From positions 62,001 to 126,000 of the forward strand of contig NZ_AQWP01000015.1 in the NCBI RefSeq assembly GCF_000375585.1: a stretch of DNA of 64,000 nucleotides, written 5' to 3'. Source of the stretch: Sinorhizobium meliloti 4H41. Its GTDB lineage: Bacteria; Pseudomonadota; Alphaproteobacteria; Rhizobiales; Rhizobiaceae. The notes under the pieces were generated by a model. It worked only from the letters and a program-made list of their open reading frames with translations, did no database searches and had not been told where the DNA came from. Position numbers and translations under genes: made by a program. Positions 1 through 8,682 of this stretch are shown here, piece after piece. Every line of letters begins with the position of its first letter. Within the stretch, counting starts at the first letter, position 1.

Positions 1-329
1 CGCTGGAAACGCCGGCGGGGGCCCTCAGCGGCGGCAACCAGCAGAAGATAGTGCTCGCCAAATGGCTGCTCACGCGGCCCAAGGTGCTGATCCTCGACGA
101 GCCGACCCGCGGCGTCGACGTCGGCGCGAAATTCGAGATCTACAAGATCATCCGCCAGCTGGCGGCCGAGGGAACGGCAATTCTGCTGATCTCCTCCGAC
201 CTGCCCGAAGTCCTGGGAATGAGCGACCGCGTGGTCGTCATGCATGAAGGCGCGCCCGGCGCCACGCTCGAAGGTTCCGCCCTCACTCCAGAGACGATCA
301 TGGCTCACGCGACAGGGTTTCAATCATGA
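1..329 (+). CDS. Sugar ABC transporter ATP-binding protein, C-terminal fragment (5' end outside window)
   Basis: Only the last ~109 residues of an ATPase of the RbsA/MglA type are present; the frame is open from base 3 and the start lies upstream. The signature LSGGNQQK is followed by Walker B ([14 protein letters not shown]), both typical of the second nucleotide-binding domain of carbohydrate ABC ATPases. The stop overlaps the ATG of the following permease (ATGA), so the two are translationally coupled. It energises sugar or polyol uptake at the inner membrane. The substrate cannot be read from this fragment; the downstream kinase and GatZ-type enzyme suggest a tagatose/galactitol-like compound. 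Confidence 0.93.
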   Translation, partial: LETPAGALSGGNQQKIVLAKWLLTRPKVLILDEPTRGVDVGAKFEIYKIIRQLAAEGTAILLISSDLPEVLGMSDRVVVMHEGAPGATLEGSALTPETIMAHATGFQS

Positions 330-1288
330 CACAGAACACAGCAGCCAAAGCCGCCCTTGTTCGGGCTCTCAAGCAATATGGCGGCATCTTCCTTTCGCTG
401 GTGATGCTCTGCATCGTCTTTTCCTTCTTCAACCCGCGGTTCATGACGGTTGTAAACTTCATGAACATCCTGCAGCAGGTCGCCGTTGTCGCTATCGCGG
501 CCTTCGGGATGACGTGGGTGATCCTGCTCGGCGAGATCGATCTTTCCGTCGGCTCGATCATCGCGGTGGCAGGAATGGTCGGGGCGCAATGCTTTGCCTT
601 CGGGATGGGTTTCGTGCCGGCGATTGCGCTGACGCTGGCTGCCGGCGCCCTGATGGGAATGTTGAACGGGGTGCTGACGGCCAAGCTGCTCTTGCCGTCC
701 TTCATCGTCACCGTCGCGACCATGGGTATCTATCGCGGCATGGTGAGCCTGCCCACCAACGGCGCGCCGGCCATGATCGAGAACGAAACCTGGACGGCAA
801 TCGGCACCGAGATTTTCCTGGGGCTGCCGATCATCATCTGGGTCGTCGCCGTCCTCTTCGTCATCAATCAGATCGTGCTCAGCAAGACGAGCTTCGGCCG
901 GCGCGCCTATCTGACCGGCGGCAACCGCGAGGCGGCCGTCTACTCCGGCATCAAGGTCGACCGGCTGAAGATCCTGATCTTCATGATCTCCGGCGTGATG
1001 GCGGCCATCAGCGGCATTCTGCTTTCCTCCCGCCTGTTCTCCGCACAGACCAATGCGGGCATGAGCTACGAGCTTGACGCCATCGCGGCGGCCGTTCTCG
1101 GCGGCACCAGCCTTGCCGGCGGCGTCGGAACCATGGTCGGCACGCTGATCGGCGCGCTGATCATCGGCGTGATGAACAACGGCATGAACATGCTCTCCGT
1201 CCCCTACTTCTATCAGCTGATCGTCAAGGGCCTGGTGATCCTCGTCGCCGTCTGGCTCGACGTCCGCGCCAAGCAGGCAAAGCGCTGA
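326..1288 (+). CDS. Sugar ABC transporter permease (RbsC/AraH type)
   Basis: 320-residue integral membrane protein of the ribose-type permease family (BPD_transp_2), the usual length for the family. Hydrophobic segments run through the whole chain, and the conserved motif GEIDLSVGS (around residues 70-80) and the C-terminal region [17 protein letters not shown] are family hallmarks. Overlaps the upstream ATPase by 4 bases and is followed 23 bases later by the kinase gene, so it belongs to a transporter-catabolism operon. Two copies would form the inner-membrane channel. No substrate-binding protein is in the window; it presumably lies upstream. Confidence 0.93.
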   Translation: MTQNTAAKAALVRALKQYGGIFLSLVMLCIVFSFFNPRFMTVVNFMNILQQVAVVAIAAFGMTWVILLGEIDLSVGSIIAVAGMVGAQCFAFGMGFVPAIALTLAAGALMGMLNGVLTAKLLLPSFIVTVATMGIYRGMVSLPTNGAPAMIENETWTAIGTEIFLGLPIIIWVVAVLFVINQIVLSKTSFGRRAYLTGGNREAAVYSGIKVDRLKILIFMISGVMAAISGILLSSRLFSAQTNAGMSYELDAIAAAVLGGTSLAGGVGTMVGTLIGALIIGVMNNGMNMLSVPYFYQLIVKGLVILVAVWLDVRAKQAKR

Positions 1289-1311
1289 ACCCCGACACGA
1301 GTGACATCCAC

Positions 1312-2253
1312 ATGCACAAGATACTGACGATCGGCGAGATTCTCGTCGAGATCATCGCGACCGAGAAGGGTGACGGGTTCCGCCAGGCGACGCCGCTCAT
1401 CGGCCCCTTCCCTTCAGGTGCACCGGCCATATTCATCGACCAGGCCGGGAAGCTCGGTCAGCCATGCGCGATCATCTCCCGCGTCGGAGGGGATGATTTC
1501 GGCACGGTCAACCTCCAACGTCTCGAGGGCGACGGCGTCGACATTTCCGGCGTCGAGGTCGATCCGCTCGCCACGACCGGCAGCGCCTTCGTCCGCTACC
1601 GGCCCGATGGCAGCCGCGCTTTCGTCTTCAACATCCGCGACAGCGCCTGCGGCAAGATCATGCTCGACGCGCGAATGACCCGGCTCGTCGGCGAATGCAG
1701 CCATATCCATGTCATGGGCTCGTCGCTCTACGCGCCGAGCGTGGTCGAAAGCATTCTCGCCGCGATCGGGATCGTCAAGGCGGGCGGGGGCACCGTCTCC
1801 TTCGATCCGAATCTTCGCCCGGAGATCCTCAAAAGCCCCGGCATGCGCGAGGCGCTGCTTACGGTGCTCGCCGAGACAGATCTCTTCCTGCCGAGCGGAG
1901 ACGAGCTATTCCTCTTTACCGAAGCCAAGACGGAAGGTAAGGCGGTCGCGGAGCTCCTCGCATCCGGCATCAAAGCCGTCGTCGTCAAACGCGGCGCAGC
2001 AGGCGCCAGCTATTTCGATACCGTGACGGCGCTATCCCTGCCGGGCTTCCCTGTCGAGGAGATCGACCCGACCGGGGCCGGCGATTGTTTCGGCGCCACC
2101 TTCGTCAGCTTCTGGCTCAACGGGGCGAGCCCCCGCGAGGCCCTTGAATTCGCCGCCGCTTCCGGCGCCCGCGCCGTCATGCACTTCGGCCCCATGGAAG
2201 GCGCTTCGACACGCGCGGAACTCGAACGATTCATCAGCGAGCAACAGGCCTGA
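1312..2253 (+). CDS. PfkB-family sugar kinase, probable tagatose/ketose kinase
   Basis: 313-residue ribokinase/PfkB-family kinase. The C-terminal signature DPTGAGDCFGATF spans residues 252-264, with Asp258 the expected catalytic base; FDPNLRPEI at 164-172 is the mid-chain motif. Family role: ATP-dependent phosphorylation of a sugar or ketose in the cytoplasm. It stands between the ABC permease and a GatZ-type gene (2 bases away), an arrangement matching the Agrobacterium galactitol/altritol route in which D-tagatose is phosphorylated and then 4-epimerised to fructose 6-phosphate. The exact substrate is an inference from context. Confidence 0.88.
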   Translation: MHKILTIGEILVEIIATEKGDGFRQATPLIGPFPSGAPAIFIDQAGKLGQPCAIISRVGGDDFGTVNLQRLEGDGVDISGVEVDPLATTGSAFVRYRPDGSRAFVFNIRDSACGKIMLDARMTRLVGECSHIHVMGSSLYAPSVVESILAAIGIVKAGGGTVSFDPNLRPEILKSPGMREALLTVLAETDLFLPSGDELFLFTEAKTEGKAVAELLASGIKAVVVKRGAAGASYFDTVTALSLPGFPVEEIDPTGAGDCFGATFVSFWLNGASPREALEFAAASGARAVMHFGPMEGASTRAELERFISEQQA

Positions 2254-2255
2254 TC

Positions 2256-3536
2256 ATGCAAGAGAACTATCTCATCGACATCGCCCGGTGGAGCAAGCGT
2301 CCCGGTCCGCGCGGCATACCGTCGATCTGTTCCGCGCACCCGCTCGTCATCGAAGCCGCCATGCTGCGCGCGCGCCGGGAGAATACGCCGGTGCTGATCG
2401 AGGCGACCTGCAACCAGGTCAATCAGGACGGCGGCTATACCGGAATGACGCCTGAGGATTTCACCCGCTTCGTCGGCGCCATCGCCGACCGGATCGCGTT
2501 CCCCCGGGAGAAGATCCTGCTCGGCGGCGACCATCTCGGCCCCAATCCCTGGAAGCATCTGCCCGCCGCGGAGGCGATGGCCAAGGCAGAGGCGATGATC
2601 GCGGCCTACGCGAAAGCTGGATTCACCAAACTGCATCTCGACACCAGCATGGGATGCGCCGGCGAACCGACGGCCTTGCCCGATGCCACGACGGCGGCCC
2701 GCGCGGCGCGGCTCGCGGCCGTCGCCGAAGACGCCATCGGCGGCTGCGGGGGCGTACTCCCGGTCTACGTCATCGGCACCGAAGTCCCGATACCGGGCGG
2801 CGCGCTCGAAGAGCTGGACACGCTCGAGGTGACTGCTCCCGAAGCCGCCATAGAAACCGTGCGCGTCCATCGCGCGGCATTCGAGGAAGCCGGCGCCGCC
2901 GGTGCCTTCAGCCGCGTCGTGGGCGCCGTCGTCCAGCCGGGCGTGGAATTCGGCAACGAGAACGTCATTGCCTATGATCGTGCCAGGGCCGAAAAGCTCA
3001 GCGCCACGCTGGGCCGACTTGACGGAATGGTCTTCGAGGCCCATTCCACCGATTACCAGACGCCGGATGCGCTTCGCCAACTGGTCGCCGACGGCTTCGC
3101 GATCCTGAAGGTCGGACCCGGCCTCACCTTTGCTCTTCGTGAAGCCCTCTACGGCCTCGACCAGATCGCTGCCTTTCTCTTTCCGGCCGCGCGCGAGCGC
3201 ACGCTTGCCGAAGTCACGGAAGCGGTGATGCGCGAGAAACCGGCGAACTGGGGCAAATACTATCACGGCTCGGCGGACGAGCAGCGCCTTCAGCGGCACT
3301 TCTCCTATAGCGACCGCATACGCTATTACTGGCCGCATCCGAAAGCCGCTGCAGCCGTGGACGAACTCATGTCTCTGCTCGACGGCGTTGCGATCCCGGA
3401 AACGCTGATCAGCCAGTTTCTCGCCGGCAGCTACGAGCGCGTTCGCAGTGGCGAGGTCGCGCCGCAGGCCAAGCCGTTGGCGCTTGCCGCCGTCGACGCC
3501 GTTCTGCAGGACTATTTCGCAGCGTGCCGGGTCTAG
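2256..3536 (+). CDS. gatZ: GatZ/KbaZ-family protein, probable D-tagatose-6-phosphate 4-epimerase
   Basis: 426 residues, full length for the GatZ/KbaZ (COG4573) family. Family-typical stretches are ATCNQVNQDGGYTGM near the N terminus, GGDHLGPNPW, and KVGPGLTFALREALY in the C-terminal half. In E. coli GatZ was described as the non-catalytic chaperone subunit of tagatose-bisphosphate aldolase; homologues in Agrobacterium were shown to act as tagatose-6-phosphate 4-epimerases. No GatY/KbaY aldolase partner is in the window, and a kinase lies directly upstream, which favours the epimerase role here. Last catabolic gene of the operon; the LacI regulator follows. Confidence 0.88.
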   Translation: MQENYLIDIARWSKRPGPRGIPSICSAHPLVIEAAMLRARRENTPVLIEATCNQVNQDGGYTGMTPEDFTRFVGAIADRIAFPREKILLGGDHLGPNPWKHLPAAEAMAKAEAMIAAYAKAGFTKLHLDTSMGCAGEPTALPDATTAARAARLAAVAEDAIGGCGGVLPVYVIGTEVPIPGGALEELDTLEVTAPEAAIETVRVHRAAFEEAGAAGAFSRVVGAVVQPGVEFGNENVIAYDRARAEKLSATLGRLDGMVFEAHSTDYQTPDALRQLVADGFAILKVGPGLTFALREALYGLDQIAAFLFPAARERTLAEVTEAVMREKPANWGKYYHGSADEQRLQRHFSYSDRIRYYWPHPKAAAAVDELMSLLDGVAIPETLISQFLAGSYERVRSGEVAPQAKPLALAAVDAVLQDYFAACRV

Positions 3537-3547
3537 ATCATGACGTC

Positions 3548-3597
3548 AGAGCGGGATGCGGGCGGAAAGCCGCGCACACTTTTCCTCAACCCGCTCT
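3548..3597. repeat. Interspersed palindromic repeat, copy A
   Basis: 50-bp imperfect palindrome with 8-bp arms (AGAGCGGG / CCCGCTCT). Its reverse complement aligns closely with copy B at 21677-21730 and its core with copy C at 44007-44048. It lies between gatZ and the LacI gene and probably folds as a hairpin at the end of the catabolic transcript. Resembles the small palindromic elements scattered between rhizobial genes. Confidence 0.75.
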
Positions 3598-3642
3598 AGC
3601 GGAAGCGCCGTGATCGGTGAATATTCCGAAAGACCAAATCAG

Positions 3643-4701
3643 ATGAGCGGGGACGCTTCGACCGTGACCAGACAGATCAAGACGATGGAGGACTTTTCGG
3701 AGTTCGTCGGCCTGTCGCGCCCCACCGTCTCCAAATATTTCAACGACCCCTCATCGGTGCGCAAGAAGACACGCGACGCCATCGAGGCGGCGATAAAGCA
3801 ATCGGGCTTTCGCCCGAACATCTTCGCCGTCAACCTGAACCGCCGTCGCACCAATATCCTCGGGGTCATCGTGCCCAACTCGACGGACCCGTTCTACATG
3901 GCGCTGACGCGGCGCATCGAGCACATTGCCGATCAGGCGGGATTCCTCGCCTTCGTCCTTTCCTCGGACGGCAGGCCCGAGATGGAAGAACGGGCGATCG
4001 AAACCTTCAAGTCGATGAACGTCGCCGGCGCGATCATCGCTCCGCTCGGCGTCCAGTCGCATCACCAGAAGCTGAGCGCGCTCGGACAAAGCATACCGCT
4101 GATCTATGTCGACTCGCCGCTCGACGACAGTTCCTCCTTCGTCGGAACCGACAACCGGCAGAGCTTCAGGCTGATGGTCGACTATCTCTGCCGTTCGGGT
4201 GGCGCGCCCTGCTATCTCGGCATGCCCCCGGTCAACAACAACGCCATGGCGCGCCAGGACGCTTACCTCGAGGCCATGCGGCAACTGAAGATGAAGCCGG
4301 CGGTCGTAGAGACGACGGCATATGCCTCCTGGGACTTCGAGAAGTTCGGCTTCGACGAGACGCTGCGCATCCTGTCCAGGGGCGGTTTCCCCACGCAAAC
4401 CGTTCTTTGCGCGAACGACCGCGTCGCCTTCGGCGTCATTGCGGCCGCGTTTCAGTCCGGCCTGAAGGTCGGGCGGGATGCCGACAGCGATCTGAGGGTC
4501 GCCGGCCATGACGACCATCCCTTGTCCCGCTACACCTGTCCGCCACTGACCACGGTCGCGCAGAACTACAACGAAATCGGCAGGCTGGCGATCGAACTGC
4601 TACTGTTCAAGCTCGGCGAGGCTTCGGGTAACGGTGAAGCCTTTCGCGACGACGAACGTATTTTGCTGAGCGCAGAGATCATGTTGCGCGGTTCGGCTTA
4701 G
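3643..4701 (+). CDS. LacI-family transcriptional regulator
   Basis: 352 residues from the ATG at 3643 (an in-frame start as far up as 3556 is possible but would extend into the palindromic repeat). The N-terminal helix-turn-helix reads FVGLSRPTVSKYFND, followed by the hinge region and a periplasmic-binding-protein-like effector domain beginning NILGVIVPNSTDPFY. The C-terminal region contains the usual GHDDHPLSRYTCPPLTTV motif. It sits directly downstream of the kinase/gatZ genes in the same direction and is the likely local repressor responding to the transported sugar or its phosphate. Its operator would lie upstream of the window. Confidence 0.9.
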   Translation: MSGDASTVTRQIKTMEDFSEFVGLSRPTVSKYFNDPSSVRKKTRDAIEAAIKQSGFRPNIFAVNLNRRRTNILGVIVPNSTDPFYMALTRRIEHIADQAGFLAFVLSSDGRPEMEERAIETFKSMNVAGAIIAPLGVQSHHQKLSALGQSIPLIYVDSPLDDSSSFVGTDNRQSFRLMVDYLCRSGGAPCYLGMPPVNNNAMARQDAYLEAMRQLKMKPAVVETTAYASWDFEKFGFDETLRILSRGGFPTQTVLCANDRVAFGVIAAAFQSGLKVGRDADSDLRVAGHDDHPLSRYTCPPLTTVAQNYNEIGRLAIELLLFKLGEASGNGEAFRDDERILLSAEIMLRGSA

Positions 4702-4704
4702 AAC

Positions 4705-5076
4705 TCACCTGAACTGCGCGCACGGGGCAAGCGCGAGCGCTCCCGAGCCGGTCCACAGGACGCCCGTCAGGGCCAGGACCGTCAGAAGGCGCCCCGCGCG
4801 GATCAGGAAGGGCTGGTCGTCTCCCGGATCGGCACAGCGAAGCGCTTGCGCGAGCTTTCCCGGAAAAGAGAAGGCCAGCAAGAGTGCTCCGGCCGCGGCG
4901 AGTGTGGCCACGACGATGGATCCCGGAACGATGGTGGTCGCCCACGGCCCCGCGGCGGCGCATGCCACGGCGTGGAAAGTATAGACGGCAAGCAGATGTC
5001 CACCCCAAAGGATCGGCCCGGCCAGAAGGAAGAGAATTGCGCCGGCAATGGGTGGTTCGCGGACGGGATCGTTCAT
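4705..5076 (-). CDS. Small membrane protein at the end of the caa3 oxidase operon
   Basis: 123 residues with about three hydrophobic segments (around 10-32, 46-70 and 95-115). No recognised domain. It is the last gene of the oxidase operon, beginning 7 bases after the CoxI-III stop, and converges on the LacI gene with a 3-base gap. The position suggests an accessory or small structural subunit of the oxidase, but that is inferred from context only. The sequence contains several cysteines (for example VACAAAG and RCADPG) without a clear metal-binding pattern. Confidence 0.7.
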   Translation of the reverse strand: MNDPVREPPIAGAILFLLAGPILWGGHLLAVYTFHAVACAAAGPWATTIVPGSIVVATLAAAGALLLAFSFPGKLAQALRCADPGDDQPFLIRAGRLLTVLALTGVLWTGSGALALAPCAQFR

Positions 5077-5083
5077 GACGCAC

Positions 5084-7609
5084 CTATCCGATCAGTCGCG
5101 GGAAGCCGTGAATCAGTCCGAGGCCCAGCAGCGACTGGGCGACGGCGTAGTGATAGAGCAGCGCGTAGCTGTCGTAGGTCACCCGCCGTACGGCATCCAG
5201 CTTCCCGGCCAGATGCCGCGCCATCGCGAACAGTCCCATGATCAGCAGGGCGAAGACGAGTTGAGCGAAGAGAACGGCGCCGAGATAAACCATGGCTCCG
5301 TAGGCGTTCCCGTCGGGGGTCAAGCCGGTCGCCAAGTGTCCCCGGAGTTCAAGTGCGAACGCACCCGTCAGGCAGGCGAGCGAAAGAAGCAGAGCGGCCG
5401 CCATTGCCACGCGCGATGCCGAGAACATCCCCAGCCTGCGGCTGACAAGCCATAAGATACCCGAGCCGGCAAGAAGCAGCGCCGCGGACCCCAAGGGCCA
5501 GCGAAGGGGCGGTGGTTCCGGAGAACCGGCCGGTGCCCAGACCTCCGGCGAGACGACCCAGAGGAAAAGGTAGGAAAAGACATAGGCGAGATAGAGGGAC
5601 GCCGCAACGAACATCAGGACCACCATCGCCCACCAGGAATGCGACGTCGGTCCGCTCATATAGGTGGGAAGGCGGACGCCCTTGGCGATTTCGATCATGC
5701 CTTTCGAAGGCCCGGGGTCGAGCCCCCAGGCCCAGACGAGGATGAAGGCGATGGCGAGGACTCCGCAGATCGTCGCGATCGTCACCATCTTGACCGTCAG
5801 CAGCAGGAAGAACGCCGCCGTGAAGACGGCCGCGAGGAAAGGCGGCCAGCCGGGACCGGGCATCTGGATGACATATTGCGGACGGGCATGGATCGGCGAG
5901 GTCACGATCGTTTCCCGCCAGCCGGTCGGAGCGTTTGGAAGATAGTGATGGCCGTCGCGTACCTCCTGAGGGAGGCTCGGCCGATCCCAGAGCGGTTCGC
6001 GACTGGTGATGTGAGGGATGCTTCGGGTGGAGTAGACGTCGTTCGGCAGCCATTCGAGCGTGCCCGCCCCCCAAGGGTTCTCGTGAGGTCCGTTGCCGGG
6101 GCGGAACTTCGCGGCGAGATCCACCAGAAAGACGAGTACGCCGGCGGCAAGCACATAGGTCCCCACGGTTGAGATGAGGTTCAGGGTGTCCCAGCCCATG
6201 TCGCCGGGATAAGTCCAGACCCGCCGCGGCATGCCTCTGAGACCGGTCAGATGCATCGGCAGAAAAGTGACGTTGAAGCCGATGAAGATCAGCCAGAAAA
6301 CCCACCGGCCCAGTTGTTCCGAGAGCATCCGGCGGCTGAAGAGCGGCACCCAGTAATAGATCGCCGCAAACAGCGGGAAGACGAACCCGCCGATCAGCAC
6401 GTAGTGGAAATGTGCAACCACGAAGTAGGTATCGTGTACCTGATGGTCGAAGGGCACCATGGCCACCATGACGCCGGTAAGCCCGCCAAGGGTGAAAATG
6501 AACAGGAAGCCGAGAATGAACAGCGATGCGGTCGTTATCCGGAAGCGCTCCCGTCCCGCGGCGATGGTTGCGATCCACGAAAAGACCTGGATGCCCGAGG
6601 GAACGGCGACCGCCATGCTGGCGGCGGAGAAGAAGGCGAGGCTCAGCGCCGGAATGCCTGTCGTGAACATGTGGTGCACCCAGAGCCCGAAGCTGAAAAA
6701 GCCCGTGCCGATCAAGGCGACGACGATCAGGTGATAGCCCACGAGCGGTGTGCGGGCCATGGTCGGTACCATCATCGAGACGAGGCCCGCGGCCGGAAGG
6801 AAGATGATGTAGACTTCCGGGTGCCCGAAGAACCAGAAGAGATGCTGCCAGAGCAGCGGATCTCCCCCCAGCGCGGCGGTGAAGAAGGGCCAGCCGAACG
6901 CCCGCTCGATCTCCAGCATCATCGTCGCCAGGATCACTGCCGGGAAGGCGAACATGATCATGCTGGCGAAGATCAGCATCGTCCAGGCGAAGATCGGCAT
7001 CTTGGCGAGCGACATGCCCGGCGGCCTTGTCCTCAGCGCGCCAACGACGATCTCCACCGCCCCTGCGATCGCCGAAATCTCGATGAAGCCGATGCCGAGC
7101 AGCCAGAAATCGGCGTTGTCACCCGGCGAATATTCCATGAGCGTCAGCGGCGGATACATGAACCAGCCGCCTTTCGGCGCGAGGTCGTAGAAGATGGTCG
7201 AGAAGAAGACCAGCCCGCCGACAACATAGGCCCAGATCGCGAAGGCGCTGAGGCGCGGAAAAGGCAGATCGCGCGCCGCCAGCATCTGCGGCAGCAGCAT
7301 GACGCCGAGCGCCTCGACCGCCGGCACGGCAAAGAGGAACATCATCGTCGTGCCGTGGACCGTGAACATCTGATTGTAGAGGTCCTGGTCTATGAGGCGA
7401 TTGTCGCCGAGGGCGAGCTGCGTGCGCATGACGACGGCCAGCAGACCGGCCATGAGGAAGAAGAGAAACGCGACGCCGATATAGAGAAGACCGATCACCG
7501 TATTGTTGACGGCCGTCACCAGCCGCCAACCGCGCGGCGTCGCCCAGATGCGCTCCAGTTCACGGACCTCGCCTTCGGGCCGGGTATCGGGATTTGGCAG
7601 TTCCATCAT
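5084..7609 (-). CDS. coxA: Cytochrome c oxidase subunit I-III fusion (caa3-type)
   Basis: 841 residues: a heme-copper oxidase subunit I (about 1-560) fused to a subunit III-like membrane domain (about 600-841). Visible ligands are His85 (heme a; TVHGTT), His263 and Tyr267 of GHPEVY (CuB and the cross-linked Tyr), His312/His313 (VHHMF, CuB), and His400/His402 (AHFHYV, heme a3 and a). The Glu of HPEV marks an A1-type proton-pumping oxidase. It catalyses reduction of O2 to water with electrons from cytochrome c. The start overlaps the upstream antiporter stop by 4 bases (ATGA). The fusion is as in other caa3-type enzymes. Confidence 0.95.
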   Translation of the reverse strand: MMELPNPDTRPEGEVRELERIWATPRGWRLVTAVNNTVIGLLYIGVAFLFFLMAGLLAVVMRTQLALGDNRLIDQDLYNQMFTVHGTTMMFLFAVPAVEALGVMLLPQMLAARDLPFPRLSAFAIWAYVVGGLVFFSTIFYDLAPKGGWFMYPPLTLMEYSPGDNADFWLLGIGFIEISAIAGAVEIVVGALRTRPPGMSLAKMPIFAWTMLIFASMIMFAFPAVILATMMLEIERAFGWPFFTAALGGDPLLWQHLFWFFGHPEVYIIFLPAAGLVSMMVPTMARTPLVGYHLIVVALIGTGFFSFGLWVHHMFTTGIPALSLAFFSAASMAVAVPSGIQVFSWIATIAAGRERFRITTASLFILGFLFIFTLGGLTGVMVAMVPFDHQVHDTYFVVAHFHYVLIGGFVFPLFAAIYYWVPLFSRRMLSEQLGRWVFWLIFIGFNVTFLPMHLTGLRGMPRRVWTYPGDMGWDTLNLISTVGTYVLAAGVLVFLVDLAAKFRPGNGPHENPWGAGTLEWLPNDVYSTRSIPHITSREPLWDRPSLPQEVRDGHHYLPNAPTGWRETIVTSPIHARPQYVIQMPGPGWPPFLAAVFTAAFFLLLTVKMVTIATICGVLAIAFILVWAWGLDPGPSKGMIEIAKGVRLPTYMSGPTSHSWWAMVVLMFVAASLYLAYVFSYLFLWVVSPEVWAPAGSPEPPPLRWPLGSAALLLAGSGILWLVSRRLGMFSASRVAMAAALLLSLACLTGAFALELRGHLATGLTPDGNAYGAMVYLGAVLFAQLVFALLIMGLFAMARHLAGKLDAVRRVTYDSYALLYHYAVAQSLLGLGLIHGFPRLIG

Positions 7610-8679
7610 CCGCCTCCGCCGCCAGTGTCGCGCAGGAAATAGAGGACGACCAGCCCCGCCAGGTAAACGCTGAGGACCGCGAAGGAGTCGTAACCCATCC
7701 TGAAGATCGTCCGGTCCCGGCGTTCGACCAGCCCGATGAAGAAGATCGCCGTGACCGTGATCGCGATCAGCGCTGCAAAGGCTTCGAAGCGCCCGGCCCC
7801 GTTCATCACCGCGTCGGCACCTCCGGTGATATCGACGATGAAAAGAAGGAAGAGATCAATGAGGTTCGTGCCGAAGATATCCGACATGGCCATGGTATAG
7901 AGGCCGGCACGCGTGGCGCTGAACACCGTGCTGACTTCCGGCAGCGACGTCGCAATCGCCACGAGGACCGCGCCGATGAAGCTCTGGCCGAGTCCGGTCG
8001 CTTCGGCGATCGCATCTCCGGAACGCGACAGCAGATAGCCTGCGACGATGATGACGGCGCCGCAGCCCGCAGTCGCCCAGCCCACCTCGCGCAGCGATTT
8101 CTTCTTGCTGTCTTCGGCCTCCTTCCGCGCCCTCTCTTCCTCCTTTTCGGGCGTGACCTCCTCGTCATTCGCTATCCAGGGCTTGTCGCGCTTCGACCGT
8201 GACAAGACCCACATGCCGAAGCCCGTGACCGCTGCAAGCAACCACATCCACACGCCCGAGAAAAGTACCGGCACGTCCCCCACCACGATCGAGGCGGCGA
8301 CGATCGACAGGAGAAGGATCTTGAAGCCACCCTGCAGCATGACGACCGGATCGGGAATGACCGAAGTCAGCGCCTGGCGGCCGATCAGCATGTCGGCAAA
8401 GGCGAGGATCGCCACCTGCATGACGATGCCGCCGAGGATGCTGTTGACCGCGAGACTGGCGTCACCGCTGAGCGACGAGGTCACGCCTACCGCCAGCTCC
8501 GGGAGGGAAGTGATGCCGCCGAGAAGCACGACGCCGATGAAGGCCTGGCCTACGCCCGTCTTCTCGCTGATCGCATTGGCATAGCCGGTGATCCTGACGC
8601 CTGCCATCCAGACTGCCACGGCCGCCCCCGCGAAAATCGCAAGATTCAGCCAAAGTCCAAGGCCGGCGAAGTCAAGCAT
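7606..8679 (-). CDS. Cation antiporter of the Na+/Ca2+ exchanger (CaCA) family
   Basis: 357 residues, two homologous membrane halves with the alpha-repeat motifs GGITSLPELAVGV and AIATSLPEVSTVF, typical of Na_Ca_ex domains. A charged loop rich in Glu/Lys (around residues 165-195) separates the halves, as in CaCA exchangers. The predicted role is exchange of Ca2+ or another cation for Na+ or H+ across the inner membrane. It is embedded in the oxidase operon: 3 bases after the CoxII stop and overlapping the CoxI start by 4 bases, so it is almost certainly co-translated with the oxidase. That placement is unusual (see findings). Confidence 0.88.
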   Translation of the reverse strand: MLDFAGLGLWLNLAIFAGAAVAVWMAGVRITGYANAISEKTGVGQAFIGVVLLGGITSLPELAVGVTSSLSGDASLAVNSILGGIVMQVAILAFADMLIGRQALTSVIPDPVVMLQGGFKILLLSIVAASIVVGDVPVLFSGVWMWLLAAVTGFGMWVLSRSKRDKPWIANDEEVTPEKEEERARKEAEDSKKKSLREVGWATAGCGAVIIVAGYLLSRSGDAIAEATGLGQSFIGAVLVAIATSLPEVSTVFSATRAGLYTMAMSDIFGTNLIDLFLLFIVDITGGADAVMNGAGRFEAFAALIAITVTAIFFIGLVERRDRTIFRMGYDSFAVLSVYLAGLVVLYFLRDTGGGGG

Positions 8680-8682
8680 AGG

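Noticed and set aside
6251..7642. 463-residue open frame antisense to coxA
   Set aside because: Composition is His/Arg/Glu-rich, typical of the complement of a high-GC gene; no motif or ribosome-binding site.
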